A DNA stretch of 64,000 bases from Massilia sp. Root351. GTDB lineage: Bacteria > Pseudomonadota > Gammaproteobacteria > Burkholderiales > Burkholderiaceae_D. The notes beneath the pieces are model-generated. The model was not told the DNA's origin and did not search any database. It saw only the letters and a program-made list of their open reading frames with translations. This document shows, piece by piece, positions 35,956-44,779 of the stretch. The first letter of the stretch is position 1; each line of letters opens with the position of its first letter. The position numbers and the translations under genes are program-made. The DNA is taken from NCBI RefSeq assembly GCF_001425045.1, contig NZ_LMDJ01000036.1:186001-250000 (forward strand), given 5' to 3'.

Positions 35956-36900
35956 TTAGCCGAACAATTCCTCGCGCGTGACGGTGGCCGTGCCCAGCTT
36001 GCCGACCACGATGCCGCCGGCGCGGTTGGCGGTCTGCACGGCCTCGTTCCAGCCCGCGCCCGCGCCCAGCATGGCCGCCATGGTGGCGATCACGGTGTCG
36101 CCGGCGCCGGAGACGTCGAACACTTCGCGCGCGTCGGCCGGGATGTGGAACACTTCCTGTTCGGTAAACAGCGTCATGCCCTCTTCCGAGCGGGTCAGCA
36201 GCAGCGCGTCCAGGCGCAGCTCGCGGCGCAGGTTCTGGGCCTTGGCGGTGAGCTGCTCTTCGCTGCTCCAGCCGCCGGCGATGTGGCGGAATTCGGATTT
36301 GTTCGGCGTCAGCACGGTGGCGCCGGCGTAGCGCGTGAAGTCGTCGCCCTTCGGGTCCACCATCACGACCTTGCCGGCCGCGCGGCCCGCCGCCACCATG
36401 TCGGCCACGTTGACCAGGCTGCCCTTGGCGTAGTCGGACAGGATGATGACGTCGTAGTCGGCCAGCAGCGCCTTGTACTGCATCAGCTTGTTGCGCAGCA
36501 CGGTGTCGCTGGGCGGCTCTTCGAAGTCGATGCGCAGCATCTGCTGCTGGCGGCCGATCACGCGCAGCTTGATGATGGTGGAGATGGCTTCGTCGCGCTT
36601 GAGGTAGCTGTGGATGCCGCCGCCGTGCAGCAACTGCTCGACCTGGTCGCCCGCCTCGTCGGCGCCGACCACGCCCAGCAGGCCGGCGTGCGCGCCCAGC
36701 GCGGCCGCGTTGCGCGCCACGTTGGCCGCGCCGCCCAGGCGCGCTTCGCGCTTGTCCACGCGCACGATGGGCACCGGGGCTTCGGGGGAGATGCGGCTGA
36801 CATCGCCGAACCAGTAGCGGTCCAGCATCACGTCGCCCACGACGAGGATGCGTACCTGGTCGAGTGCAGGGGCTTGGTAGGTGGTCACGGAAGTGCTCAT
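35956..36900 (-). CDS. hldA: D-glycero-beta-D-manno-heptose-7-phosphate kinase
   Basis: A 314-residue PfkB-family sugar kinase (RfaE1). The start VVGDVMLDRYWFGDVSRISPEAPVPI is diagnostic in its shortened pieces, followed by LGGAANVARNAAALGA and the C-terminal anion-hole motif FDVSGAGDTVIA. It phosphorylates heptose-7-phosphate at C1 in ADP-heptose synthesis for the LPS core. The cytidylyltransferase half found in bifunctional HldE is absent, so a separate HldC is needed. It follows lapB, as in many betaproteobacteria, but the epimerase gene hldD, usually next, is not here. Confidence 0.93.
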   Translation of the reverse strand: MSTSVTTYQAPALDQVRILVVGDVMLDRYWFGDVSRISPEAPVPIVRVDKREARLGGAANVARNAAALGAHAGLLGVVGADEAGDQVEQLLHGGGIHSYLKRDEAISTIIKLRVIGRQQQMLRIDFEEPPSDTVLRNKLMQYKALLADYDVIILSDYAKGSLVNVADMVAAGRAAGKVVMVDPKGDDFTRYAGATVLTPNKSEFRHIAGGWSSEEQLTAKAQNLRRELRLDALLLTRSEEGMTLFTEQEVFHIPADAREVFDVSGAGDTVIATMAAMLGAGAGWNEAVQTANRAGGIVVGKLGTATVTREELFG

Positions 36901-36926
36901 GGCGGTCTCTCAGGGTCGCGGCGCGC

Positions 36927-36958
36927 CCGGCGGGTTAGGCGCAGCCGTAACCCGCCGG
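36927..36958. repeat. GGCGGGTTA-type dispersed hairpin, copy 1
   Basis: CCGGCGGGTTA (36927-36937) pairs with TAACCCGCCGG (36948-36958), with GGC/GCC pairing inside. It fills most of the 62-base gap between lapB and hldA. A related copy is at 47609-47642. Repeats of this form (GGCGGGTTAGGCGCAGCC) are, to my knowledge, widespread in proteobacterial genomes. Confidence 0.7.
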
Positions 36959-36962
36959 CGCA

Positions 36963-38138
36963 TCAATTCATTACGTTCAGTTCTTCCGTGCGGCGCGGCG
37001 GGTAGGATTCCCACTTGCTGCAGCCCGGGCAATGCCAATAATACTGGCGCGCCTTGAAGCCGCAATGGCCGCATTGGTAGCGCGCCAGCTTCTGGGTATA
37101 GCCGTGCACCAGGCCTTTGACCATCGACAGTTCCGACAGCAGCTCGGCCGGCGCGTCCATCATGCGCGCTTCCAGCAGCTTGTCCAGCCCCAGCAGGGTC
37201 GGCGTGCGGCGCAGCTCGTCGCTCACCAGCTGCTTGGCGGCGCCTACGCCGTCGAGCTCGATGACGGCCTTGAACACCACTTCCAGCAGGTCGATCGACG
37301 ATGCCTGCTCCAAATAGGACTTGAGCACGGACACGCCTTCCTGCGGCCGGCCGACCTTCTTGTAGCCGTCCATCAGGCGCTGCGCCACCAGCGCCACGTG
37401 CGGCACGCTTTGCTGCTCCACGCGGCGCCAGGTGTTCAGCGCGGCTTCCACGTCGCCCTGCATCAGCTGCGCGTCGCCCACCAGGATGGTGGCGCGCACG
37501 CTGGTGCGGTCGGCCTGCAAGGCCTGCTCAAGCAGCTGCAGCGCTTCTTCGGGGTGGATGTGGACCAGCGCATCCTGCGCCATTTCGCAATAGAACTGCG
37601 AGATTTCCTTCTGGCGCGCGCCGGCGCCCGATTCCTGCAGGCCCAGCGCCGCTTCGATCGCGCGCGGCCACTCCTTTTCGCGCTGGAAGATCTCCAGCAG
37701 CGAGCGGCGCGCCTGCACGCCGTAGGAGGTATCGAGCAGGCGCTTGAAGGTTTCCTCGGCGCGGTCCAGCAGGCCGGCCTTCAGGTAGTCCATGCCCAGT
37801 TCATACTCGGCGTGCGCCTTTTGCTCGGGCGGCAGGTCCGGGCGCGACAGCAGGTTCTGGTGCACGCGGATGGCGCGCTCGGTTTCGCCGCGGCGGCGGA
37901 ACAGGTTGCCCAGCGCGAAGTGCATGTCGGCCGTTTCCGGGTCCAGGCGCACGATCTCGATGAAGGCGTCGATGGCCTTGTCCGGCTGGTCGTTCAGCAG
38001 GAAGTTCAAGCCTTTGAAATAGCCGCGCGGCAAGGTGCGCGATTCGGACACCAGCTGGCGGATGTCCACCCGCGCGGCGACCCAGCCCAGGCCGAAGAAG
38101 ATGGGCATGCCCAATAACCACCAGAGTTCGAATTCCAT
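36963..38138 (-). CDS. lapB: Lipopolysaccharide assembly protein LapB
   Basis: A 391-residue inner membrane protein with one N-terminal membrane segment (about residues 4-21), roughly nine TPR-like helical repeats on the cytoplasmic side and a C-terminal rubredoxin-like zinc ribbon (CGHCGF at about 355, CPGC at about 372). LapB couples LpxC degradation by FtsH to LPS demand. The cytosolic TPRs are followed by YPPRRTEEL at the end. It sits directly after lapA with a 27-base gap, the normal pair. Confidence 0.95.
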   Translation of the reverse strand: MEFELWWLLGMPIFFGLGWVAARVDIRQLVSESRTLPRGYFKGLNFLLNDQPDKAIDAFIEIVRLDPETADMHFALGNLFRRRGETERAIRVHQNLLSRPDLPPEQKAHAEYELGMDYLKAGLLDRAEETFKRLLDTSYGVQARRSLLEIFQREKEWPRAIEAALGLQESGAGARQKEISQFYCEMAQDALVHIHPEEALQLLEQALQADRTSVRATILVGDAQLMQGDVEAALNTWRRVEQQSVPHVALVAQRLMDGYKKVGRPQEGVSVLKSYLEQASSIDLLEVVFKAVIELDGVGAAKQLVSDELRRTPTLLGLDKLLEARMMDAPAELLSELSMVKGLVHGYTQKLARYQCGHCGFKARQYYWHCPGCSKWESYPPRRTEELNVMN

Positions 38139-38165
38139 GCTTTTTTTATAGGACGATTGTTGGCA

Positions 38166-38471
38166 TTACTGCTGAGTATTCACGCTGTCCGGCTGCGGCT
38201 GGGCATTGACCTGCAGGGCCGAGGTTTGCAGCGTCTGGATGGTGGATTTTTGTTTGGTCGCTTCGCGCCGGTGGCGGAACACGGTGGGGGTGAGCGCGAG
38301 CACGCCGAGGAAGGCGCCGGCGGCAAAGAAGCCGAGCAGCATCAGCACCAGGGGGCCGCGTAATTCGTAATTCAGGAACAGGACCAGATTCACTTCCTGG
38401 GTGTTTTTCAATGCGAAGCCGAAAAACAGCACGAACAGGATAAAACCAAAAACAGTGGAAACAATTTTCAT
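38166..38471 (-). CDS. lapA: LapA family membrane protein
   Basis: A 101-residue protein with two membrane segments (about residues 2-22 and 41-63) separated by the conserved NTQEVNLVLFLNYELRGPL stretch. A short cytoplasmic tail is rich in Gln and Thr. LapA works alongside LapB in LPS assembly. A terminator lies between it and ihfB, so lapA-lapB may have their own promoter inside the ihfB 3' region or depend on read-through. Confidence 0.93.
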   Translation of the reverse strand: MKIVSTVFGFILFVLFFGFALKNTQEVNLVLFLNYELRGPLVLMLLGFFAAGAFLGVLALTPTVFRHRREATKQKSTIQTLQTSALQVNAQPQPDSVNTQQ

Positions 38472-38489
38472 TCGTCAGCTTCCCGTTTC

Positions 38490-38516
38490 AAAAAAAAACG
38501 GCATCCAGGGACGCCG
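38490..38516 (-). terminator. Intrinsic terminator after ihfB
   Basis: On the minus strand CGGC-x-TCC / GGA-x-GCCG arms form a hairpin (38499-38516) with one mismatch. It is followed by a run of nine U (A-run 38490-38498), a strong rho-independent terminator 60 bases after the ihfB stop codon. Confidence 0.85.
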
Positions 38517-38575
38517 CTCTTTTACATCAGCCGGAACAGGCTTGCACCCGCCCCGGCTACCGTCATGTAGACGCT

Positions 38576-38881
38576 TCAGTCCTCGATGATGGGCTGGCCC
38601 ACCATCGCGTCGACACGCTCGCGCAACTGCTTGCCAGGCTTGAAGTGCGGCACCCGTTTTTCGGGCACCATCACCTTGTCGCCGGACTTCGGATTGCGGC
38701 CGATGCGGGGCGGCCTGCTATTCAAAGCAAAGCTGCCGAAGCCGCGGATCTCGATGCGCTGGCCGCTCGCAAGCGCGCCGGTCATCGCATCGAGTATCGT
38801 CTTGACGGCGTACTCCGCATCCTTGGCCACCAGCTGAGAATAACGCTCAGCCAGGCGGTTGATCAACTCGGACTTGGTCAT
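38576..38881 (-). CDS. ihfB: Integration host factor subunit beta
   Basis: A 101-residue HU/IHF-fold DNA-bending protein. It starts MTKSELINRLAERYSQL and has the DNA-intercalating arm with the proline in RPPRIGRNPKSGDKV, followed by FKPGKQLRERV. IHF-beta pairs with IhfA and bends DNA sharply at specific sites. Located directly after rpsA (18-base gap), the conserved position in beta- and gammaproteobacteria. Confidence 0.96.
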   Translation of the reverse strand: MTKSELINRLAERYSQLVAKDAEYAVKTILDAMTGALASGQRIEIRGFGSFALNSRPPRIGRNPKSGDKVMVPEKRVPHFKPGKQLRERVDAMVGQPIIED

Positions 38882-38899
38882 CTACGTTGACTGATGCTA

Positions 38900-40588
38900 T
38901 TAGTTCTTGTTGTCGAACTTGGCTTTCAGCAGTGCGCCCAGGCTGGTGGTGCCCGAAGCGGCGCTGCTGTCGACCGATGCCATCTTCTGCATGGCTTCTG
39001 CAGTTTCAGCATTGTCTTTAGCTTTGATCGACAGCTGGATCGAACGTGCTTTGCGGTCGATGTTGATGACCAGCGCTTCCACGGAATCGCCCACCTTCAG
39101 GTGCGTACCGGCATCTTCCACGCGATCGCGGGAGATTTCGGAAGCGCGCAGGTAGCCTTCGACTTCTTCGGACAGCTGGATCACGGCGCCTTTAGGCTCA
39201 ACCGATTTAACGGTGCCGGTTACCAGTGCGCCCTTGTCGTTGATGGCTGCGAAGTTGTTGAACGGGTCGCCTTCCAGTTGCTTGACGCCCAGGGAAACGC
39301 GCTCGCGCTCAACGTCGATGGCCAGAACCACGGCTTCCAGTTCGTCACCCTTCTTGAACTTGCGCACGGCTTCTTCGCCGGACTCGGTCCACGACAGGTC
39401 GGACAGGTGCACCAGGCCGTCGATGTTGCCGGCCAGGCCGATGAACACGCCGAAGTCGGTGATCGACTTGATGGCGCCACGGACTTTATCGCCCTTCTTG
39501 TGGGTTACGCCGAAGTCGTCCCATGGGTTGGCTTTGCACTGCTTCATGCCCAGCGAAATACGACGACGCTCTTCGTCGATTTCCAGAACCATCACTTCTA
39601 CTTCGTCGCCCAGCTGGACAACTTTGTTAGGAGCAACGTTCTTGTTGGTCCAGTCCATTTCGGAAACGTGTACCAGGCCTTCGATGCCCTGTTCCACTTC
39701 AACGAACGCGCCGTAGTCGGTCAGGTTCGTTACTTTGCCGAACAGGCGGGTGCCTTGTGGGTAACGACGGGACAGACCGGTCCAAGGATCGTCGCCCAGC
39801 TGTTTCACGCCCAGGGACACGCGGTTCTTTTCCTGATCGTACTTCAGCACTTTCGCGGTGATTTCTTGGCCAACGGTCAGCACTTCCGATGGGTGACGCA
39901 CACGACGCCATGCCAGGTCGGTGATGTGCAGCAGGCCGTCGATGCCGCCCAGGTCCACGAACGCGCCGTAGTCGGTGATGTTTTTCACCACGCCGGTTAC
40001 CACGGTGCCTTCTTTCAGCGTTTCCATCAGTTTCTGACGCTCTTCGCCCATCGAAGCTTCGATGACGGCGCGGCGGGACAGAACGACGTTGTTACGCTTG
40101 CGGTCCAGTTTGATAACCTTGAATTCGAGGGTCTTGCCTTCGAATGGGGTGGTGTCTTTGACAGGACGGGTGTCCACCAGCGAACCTGGCAGGAACGCGC
40201 GGATGCCGTTGGTCAGAACGGTCAGGCCGCCCTTGACTTTGCCATTGACGGTACCGACGACGATTTCGCCGGATTCCATTGCTTTTTCCAGAGCCAGCCA
40301 CGAAGCCAGACGCTTGGCTTTGTCGCGCGACAGGATGGTATCGCCGAAACCGTTTTCCAGCGATTCGATGGCCACGGAAACGAAGTCGCCTACTTTGACT
40401 TCCAGTTCGCCTTGGTCATTCTTGAATTCTTCAACAGGGATGAAAGCTTCCGATTTCAGGCCGGCGTTTACGATCACGAAGTTGTGATCCAGACGAACGA
40501 CTTCAGCGGAGATCACTTCGCCGGAACGCATGTCCTGACGGGACAGGGATTCCTCGAAGAGGGCTGCGAAACTTTCCATATTAGACAT
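38900..40588 (-). CDS. rpsA: 30S ribosomal protein S1
   Basis: A 562-residue protein with six S1 RNA-binding repeats, each showing the G-x-V-x-x-x-x-x-x-G-A-F pattern (for example ITDYGAFVDLGGIDGLLHI and LTDYGAFVEVEQGIEGLVHV in pieces). S1 docks mRNA on the 30S subunit. Length matches the betaproteobacterial protein. Codon choice differs visibly from neighbours: more AAG/CTG and fewer GC-rich rare codons, as expected for a highly expressed gene. Gene order cmk - rpsA - ihfB is conserved. Confidence 0.97.
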   Translation of the reverse strand: MSNMESFAALFEESLSRQDMRSGEVISAEVVRLDHNFVIVNAGLKSEAFIPVEEFKNDQGELEVKVGDFVSVAIESLENGFGDTILSRDKAKRLASWLALEKAMESGEIVVGTVNGKVKGGLTVLTNGIRAFLPGSLVDTRPVKDTTPFEGKTLEFKVIKLDRKRNNVVLSRRAVIEASMGEERQKLMETLKEGTVVTGVVKNITDYGAFVDLGGIDGLLHITDLAWRRVRHPSEVLTVGQEITAKVLKYDQEKNRVSLGVKQLGDDPWTGLSRRYPQGTRLFGKVTNLTDYGAFVEVEQGIEGLVHVSEMDWTNKNVAPNKVVQLGDEVEVMVLEIDEERRRISLGMKQCKANPWDDFGVTHKKGDKVRGAIKSITDFGVFIGLAGNIDGLVHLSDLSWTESGEEAVRKFKKGDELEAVVLAIDVERERVSLGVKQLEGDPFNNFAAINDKGALVTGTVKSVEPKGAVIQLSEEVEGYLRASEISRDRVEDAGTHLKVGDSVEALVINIDRKARSIQLSIKAKDNAETAEAMQKMASVDSSAASGTTSLGALLKAKFDNKN

Positions 40589-40686
40589 AGTACTTCCAGG
40601 TTAGCCAGTAAGACCCGCACCATGCGGCTTCAACTGGGTTAGGGTTAATAAACTGCCAAGGCACTCAGAGCTTGCCCGGCAACCAA

Positions 40687-41355
40687 CTATTTCCCGATGG
40701 CCGCATACCACTGCAACACCTGCGAAACCGCCTCATCGACGGTCATCTGCGAGGTATCGAGGACATGCGCCCCCTCTGCGGGGACCAGCGGCGCGATGGC
40801 CCGGTTTGTATCCCGGTCATCCCTTGCCTTCAAATCCATCAGGAGGTCTTCCATATTAGCAGAAAATCCCTTAGCTATCAATTGCTTATATCGGCGTTCG
40901 GCGCGCGCTTCCACGCTGGCGGTCAAAAACACCTTCAATTGGGCGCTCGGGAAGATCACCGTGCCCATGTCGCGCCCGTCCGCCACCAGGCCCGGGGTCT
41001 TGCGGAAGCCCAGCTGCAGGCTGTACAGCGCCTGGCGCACAGCGGGCAACGCCGCGATTTTCGATGCCGTGTTGCCCACGTCTTCCTGCCGGATCGCATC
41101 GGTGACGTTTTCATGCGACAAAAACACCGCCTCACCGGTAAAACTGATGTGCAGGTGCTCGGCCAGCTTGGCCAGCGCATGTTCGTCGGTCAGGCTGGTG
41201 TCGCGGCGGATCGCCTGCAGCGCAGTCAAACGGTAGAGCGCGCCCGAGTCCAGCAGGTGGAAGCCGAGGTGGTCGGCGACCTTGTGTGCGACGGTGCCCT
41301 TGCCGGATGCGGTGGGGCCGTCGATGGTGATGACAGGGATATGGGTTGTCGGCAT
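40687..41355 (-). CDS. cmk: Cytidylate kinase
   Basis: A 222-residue nucleoside monophosphate kinase. The P-loop is GPTASGKGTVA at about residues 13-23, followed by LDSGALYRLTAL (substrate-binding) and VADGRDMGTVIFP. It phosphorylates CMP and dCMP. The ATG at 41355 lies two bases after the aroA stop codon; the open frame to 41484 overlaps aroA and is not used. It precedes rpsA, the standard arrangement. Confidence 0.95.
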   Translation of the reverse strand: MPTTHIPVITIDGPTASGKGTVAHKVADHLGFHLLDSGALYRLTALQAIRRDTSLTDEHALAKLAEHLHISFTGEAVFLSHENVTDAIRQEDVGNTASKIAALPAVRQALYSLQLGFRKTPGLVADGRDMGTVIFPSAQLKVFLTASVEARAERRYKQLIAKGFSANMEDLLMDLKARDDRDTNRAIAPLVPAEGAHVLDTSQMTVDEAVSQVLQWYAAIGK

Positions 41356-41357
41356 AG

Positions 41358-42692
41358 TTATTTGGCGATCGCCGCGAAGGCGGCGAAATAATCGGGGAAA
41401 GTCTTGGCCACGCACTTGGGATCGTTGATCCGCACATTGTTGCCTTTTCGCAACGCGCCATCCAGCGAGGCCAGCGAGAAGCACATGGCCATGCGGTGGT
41501 CGTCGTAGGTGTCGATGGCGGCCGTGCCGATGGCGGCCGGCGGCGTCACCTTCAGGTAGTCGGCGCCCTCTTCCACCTCGGCGCCCAGCTTGCGCAGCTC
41601 GGTGGCCATGGCGGCGATGCGGTCGGTTTCCTTTACGCGCCAGCTGGCGATGTTGCGCAAGGTGGTGGTGCCTTCGGCGTACAGCGCGGCCACGGCGATG
41701 GTCATGGCGGCGTCCGGGATGTGGTTGAAGTCCATGTCCACCGCCTTCAGCGGGCCGTTGCCCTTCGCCTCGATCCAGTTGTCGCCCATGGTGATCTGCA
41801 CACCCATCTGCTCCAGCGCTTCGGCAAAGCGCACGTCGCCCTGGATCGAGTCGCGGCCCACGCCTTCCACGCGCACCGGACCGCCGCCGATGGCGCCGGC
41901 GGCCAGGAAGTAGGACGCCGACGAAGCGTCGCCTTCCACGTGGATCAGGCCCGGGCTCCGGTAGCGCTGGCCGGCCTGCACGGTGAACGCGGCCCAGCCG
42001 TCCTGCTCCACCGCCACGCCGAAGCGGCGCATCAGGTTCAGCGTGATCTGGATGTAGGGCTTGGAAATCAGCTCGCCCACCACGGCGATGGTGACGGCCT
42101 GGCCTTGCGCCATCAGCGGCGCCACCATCAGCAGCGCGGTCAGGAACTGGCTGGACACGTCGCCGCGCACCGACAGGCGCTGGGCCGCCAGCTTACCCTT
42201 GCGGATGTGCAGTGGCGGGAAGCCGGGGTTGCCGGTGTATTCGATCTGCGCGCCGATGGCGTTCAGCGCGTCCACCAGGTCGCCGATCGGGCGCTCGTGC
42301 ATGCGCGCCACGCCGTGCAGCGTGTAGTCGCCGCCGATCACGGCCAGGGCCGCCGTCAGCGGGCGGATGGCGGTGCCGGCGTTGCCCATGAACAGGTCGG
42401 CCGATGGCGCCAGCGTGACGCCGGCGTCGCCGCCGGCGCCCTGCACGGTGTGCATGGGGTAGCCGTCCATGGTGGGCTGCTCGCTCCAGTTCACGCCCAG
42501 CAAACGCAGCGCGTTCAGCATCACGTGCGTGTCGTCGGACGCCAGCAGGCCGCCGATGCGGGTTTCGCCTTCGGCCAGCGCGGCCAGCAGCAGGATGCGG
42601 TTGGAGATCGATTTCGAGCCCGGCAGGCGCACCACGCCTTCAGCGTGGGCGACCGGCGCCAGGTCGATGTGTTCGGGATAGTGCTGCGTCAT
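41358..42692 (-). CDS. aroA: 3-phosphoshikimate 1-carboxyvinyltransferase (EPSP synthase)
   Basis: A 444-residue enzyme of the shikimate pathway. Signature stretches include LPGSKSISNRILLLAAL near the start, FMGNAGTAIRPLTAAL, and the late YDDHRMAMCFSLASL. It joins shikimate-3-phosphate and PEP. The NAGTAIRPLT motif places it in the glyphosate-sensitive class I type by the usual sequence pattern (inference). Lies 31 bases after tyrA in the aromatic cluster. Confidence 0.96.
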   Translation of the reverse strand: MTQHYPEHIDLAPVAHAEGVVRLPGSKSISNRILLLAALAEGETRIGGLLASDDTHVMLNALRLLGVNWSEQPTMDGYPMHTVQGAGGDAGVTLAPSADLFMGNAGTAIRPLTAALAVIGGDYTLHGVARMHERPIGDLVDALNAIGAQIEYTGNPGFPPLHIRKGKLAAQRLSVRGDVSSQFLTALLMVAPLMAQGQAVTIAVVGELISKPYIQITLNLMRRFGVAVEQDGWAAFTVQAGQRYRSPGLIHVEGDASSASYFLAAGAIGGGPVRVEGVGRDSIQGDVRFAEALEQMGVQITMGDNWIEAKGNGPLKAVDMDFNHIPDAAMTIAVAALYAEGTTTLRNIASWRVKETDRIAAMATELRKLGAEVEEGADYLKVTPPAAIGTAAIDTYDDHRMAMCFSLASLDGALRKGNNVRINDPKCVAKTFPDYFAAFAAIAK

Positions 42693-42723
42693 ACCAGTCC
42701 TTTTGCTTGCTTATTCAGCTTTG

Positions 42724-43623
42724 TCATTCAGCTTTATCTTGTGCGGGCGGCGCCTCGGCCGCCTCGATCGTCGCGATCCAGCGCTCGCGCGCGTGCCGGG
42801 CATTGCCGTACACCGCCTCCAGGGCGGCGCCGTCGCCGGCGGCAAGCTGCGCGCGCAGCGTGGTCAATTGTGCCAGATAGGCGTCCAGTTCCGTCAGCAG
42901 CGCGGCCTGGTTGGCCAGGCTGATGTCGCGCCACATTTCCGGCGACGAGCCGGCGATGCGCGTGAAATCGCGAAAGCCGCTGGCGGCGTACTGGAACAGC
43001 AAATCGGCGTGCGGCTTGTGGGCGATGTCGTCCACCAGTGCGTAAGCCAGCAAATGGGGCAAATGGCTGACGGCGGCGAACACCTTGTCGTGTTCCTCCG
43101 GCGAGAGGCGATGGATCACAGCGCCACAGGCACGCCAGGCGGCGGCCACCAGCTCCACGTCCGCTTCGGCGTTTTCGGCCAGCGGCGTGAGCACTACTTT
43201 CTTGCCTTGATACAGATTCGGAATGGCCGCGTCCGGGCCATTGGTTTCGCGGCCCGCGATGGGGTGGCCGGGCACGAAGCGTCCCAGCTTCTCGCCCAGC
43301 GCGGCGCGCGCGGCGGCCGCCACGTCGCCCTTGGTGCTGCCGGCGTCGGTGACCACGGTACGCGGGCCCAGGTGCGGCAGCAGGGCCGCCAGGATGTTGC
43401 CGGTCTGCGCCACCGGCGCGGCCAGCAGCACCAGGTCGGCGTCCCGCACGGCGCCGGCAATGTCGCTGCCGGCCACGTCGATGATGCCCAGCTCCAGCGC
43501 CCGCTGCAGCGAGGCCGGCGAACGGTCCATGCCGACGACGCTGCGCGCGGCGCCGGCCTGCTTCAGCGCCCGCGCAAACGAGCCGCCGATCAGGCCGACG
43601 CCGAATATGACTACCTTATTCAC
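42724..43623 (-). CDS. tyrA: Prephenate dehydrogenase
   Basis: A 299-residue NAD(P)-dependent enzyme of tyrosine synthesis with an N-terminal Rossmann motif (VIFGVGLIGGSFARAL), the catalytic region PGHPIAGRETNGPDAA and a helical C-terminal dimerisation domain. There is no fused chorismate mutase or ACT domain. Its first 8 bases overlap the end of hisC, so the two genes are translationally coupled. Confidence 0.94.
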   Translation of the reverse strand: MNKVVIFGVGLIGGSFARALKQAGAARSVVGMDRSPASLQRALELGIIDVAGSDIAGAVRDADLVLLAAPVAQTGNILAALLPHLGPRTVVTDAGSTKGDVAAAARAALGEKLGRFVPGHPIAGRETNGPDAAIPNLYQGKKVVLTPLAENAEADVELVAAAWRACGAVIHRLSPEEHDKVFAAVSHLPHLLAYALVDDIAHKPHADLLFQYAASGFRDFTRIAGSSPEMWRDISLANQAALLTELDAYLAQLTTLRAQLAAGDGAALEAVYGNARHARERWIATIEAAEAPPAQDKAE

Positions 43624-44743
43624 GGTCCGTCGCCAGCGCTTTCTGCAAAGCCGAGATCAGGATGGCGTTTTCCTGCGGCAGGCCGATGGAGATGCGCAGC
43701 CACTCCGGCAGGCCGTAGTTGCCGACCGGGCGCACGATCACGCCCTGCTTGAGCAGCGCCAGGTTGACGCGCGCGCCGGCGGCCAGGTCCTTGCCCACTT
43801 TCACCAGCACGAAGTTGCCGTAGGAAGGCACGTACTCCAGGCCCATCTGCTCGAACGCTTCCACGAACTGCTGGTAGCCGGCGGCGTTGTTGCGCGCGCC
43901 CTGCTCCAGGAAGCTCTTGTCGTTGAGCGCGGCAATGGCGGCGGCCTGCGCCAGCGAGTTCACGTTGAAGGGCTGGCGGATGCGGTTCATCAGGTCCGTC
44001 AGCGCCGGCTGGGCGATGGCGAAGCCCACGCGCAGGCCCGCCAGGCCGTAGGCCTTGGAGAAGGTGCGCGAGACCAGCAGGTTCGGGTACTGCTTGACCC
44101 ACGCCGCCGACTCGTACTGGTTTTCCGGCGACAGGTATTCGTTGTAGGCCTCGTCCAGCACCACCACCACGTTGGCCGGGACCTTCTTCAGGAAGGATTC
44201 GATCTCGGCCGCGCCGATGAAGGTGCCGGTCGGGTTGTTCGGGTTGGCGATGAAGACCAGGCGCACATCGTCAGCTGCGGCGTCGATGGCGGCGGCCATG
44301 GCGTCCAGGTCGTGGCCGTAGTCCTTGGCCGGCACCACGATGGCGCGCGCGCCCAGGCCTTGCGTGGCCAGCGCGTACACCGCGAACGAATACTGCGAGT
44401 AGACGATGGCCTGGCCTTTTTCCACGAAGGCGTGGGCGGCGATTTCCAGGATGTCGTTGCTGCCGTTGCCCAGCGTGATCCAGTCGGCCGGCACGTCGTA
44501 GCGCTCGGACAGCGCGGCCTTCAGTTCGAAGCCGTTGGCGTCCGGGTAGCGGCCCAGGTCCGCCGCAGCGGCGGCCATGGCTGCCTTGGCCGATTCCGGC
44601 ACGCCGAACGGGTTCTCATTGGAGGCCAGCTTGACGATGGACGCCTCGTCGAGGCCGAACTCGCGCGCCACTTCGGAAATGGGTTTGCCGGCCTGGTAGG
44701 GGGCGATGGCGCGGACGTATTCTGGACCGAAATTCTTGGACAT
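43616..44743 (-). CDS. hisC: Histidinol-phosphate aminotransferase
   Basis: A 375-residue class I/II PLP aminotransferase. The PLP lysine lies in SRTFSKAYGLAGLRVGF, with NPNNPTGTF and DEAYNEYL in the family positions and KLASNENPFG near the start. HisC converts imidazole-acetol phosphate to histidinol phosphate. In this aromatic context (pheA - hisC - tyrA) it may also transaminate aromatic keto acids, as is known for some members; that role here is inference. A second hisC in the histidine operon would be expected elsewhere. Confidence 0.92.
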   Translation of the reverse strand: MSKNFGPEYVRAIAPYQAGKPISEVAREFGLDEASIVKLASNENPFGVPESAKAAMAAAAADLGRYPDANGFELKAALSERYDVPADWITLGNGSNDILEIAAHAFVEKGQAIVYSQYSFAVYALATQGLGARAIVVPAKDYGHDLDAMAAAIDAAADDVRLVFIANPNNPTGTFIGAAEIESFLKKVPANVVVVLDEAYNEYLSPENQYESAAWVKQYPNLLVSRTFSKAYGLAGLRVGFAIAQPALTDLMNRIRQPFNVNSLAQAAAIAALNDKSFLEQGARNNAAGYQQFVEAFEQMGLEYVPSYGNFVLVKVGKDLAAGARVNLALLKQGVIVRPVGNYGLPEWLRISIGLPQENAILISALQKALATDRE

Positions 44744-44779
44744 AGTAATTCTCGAGTTAGGTAAAGGTCAGGTCAAAGG

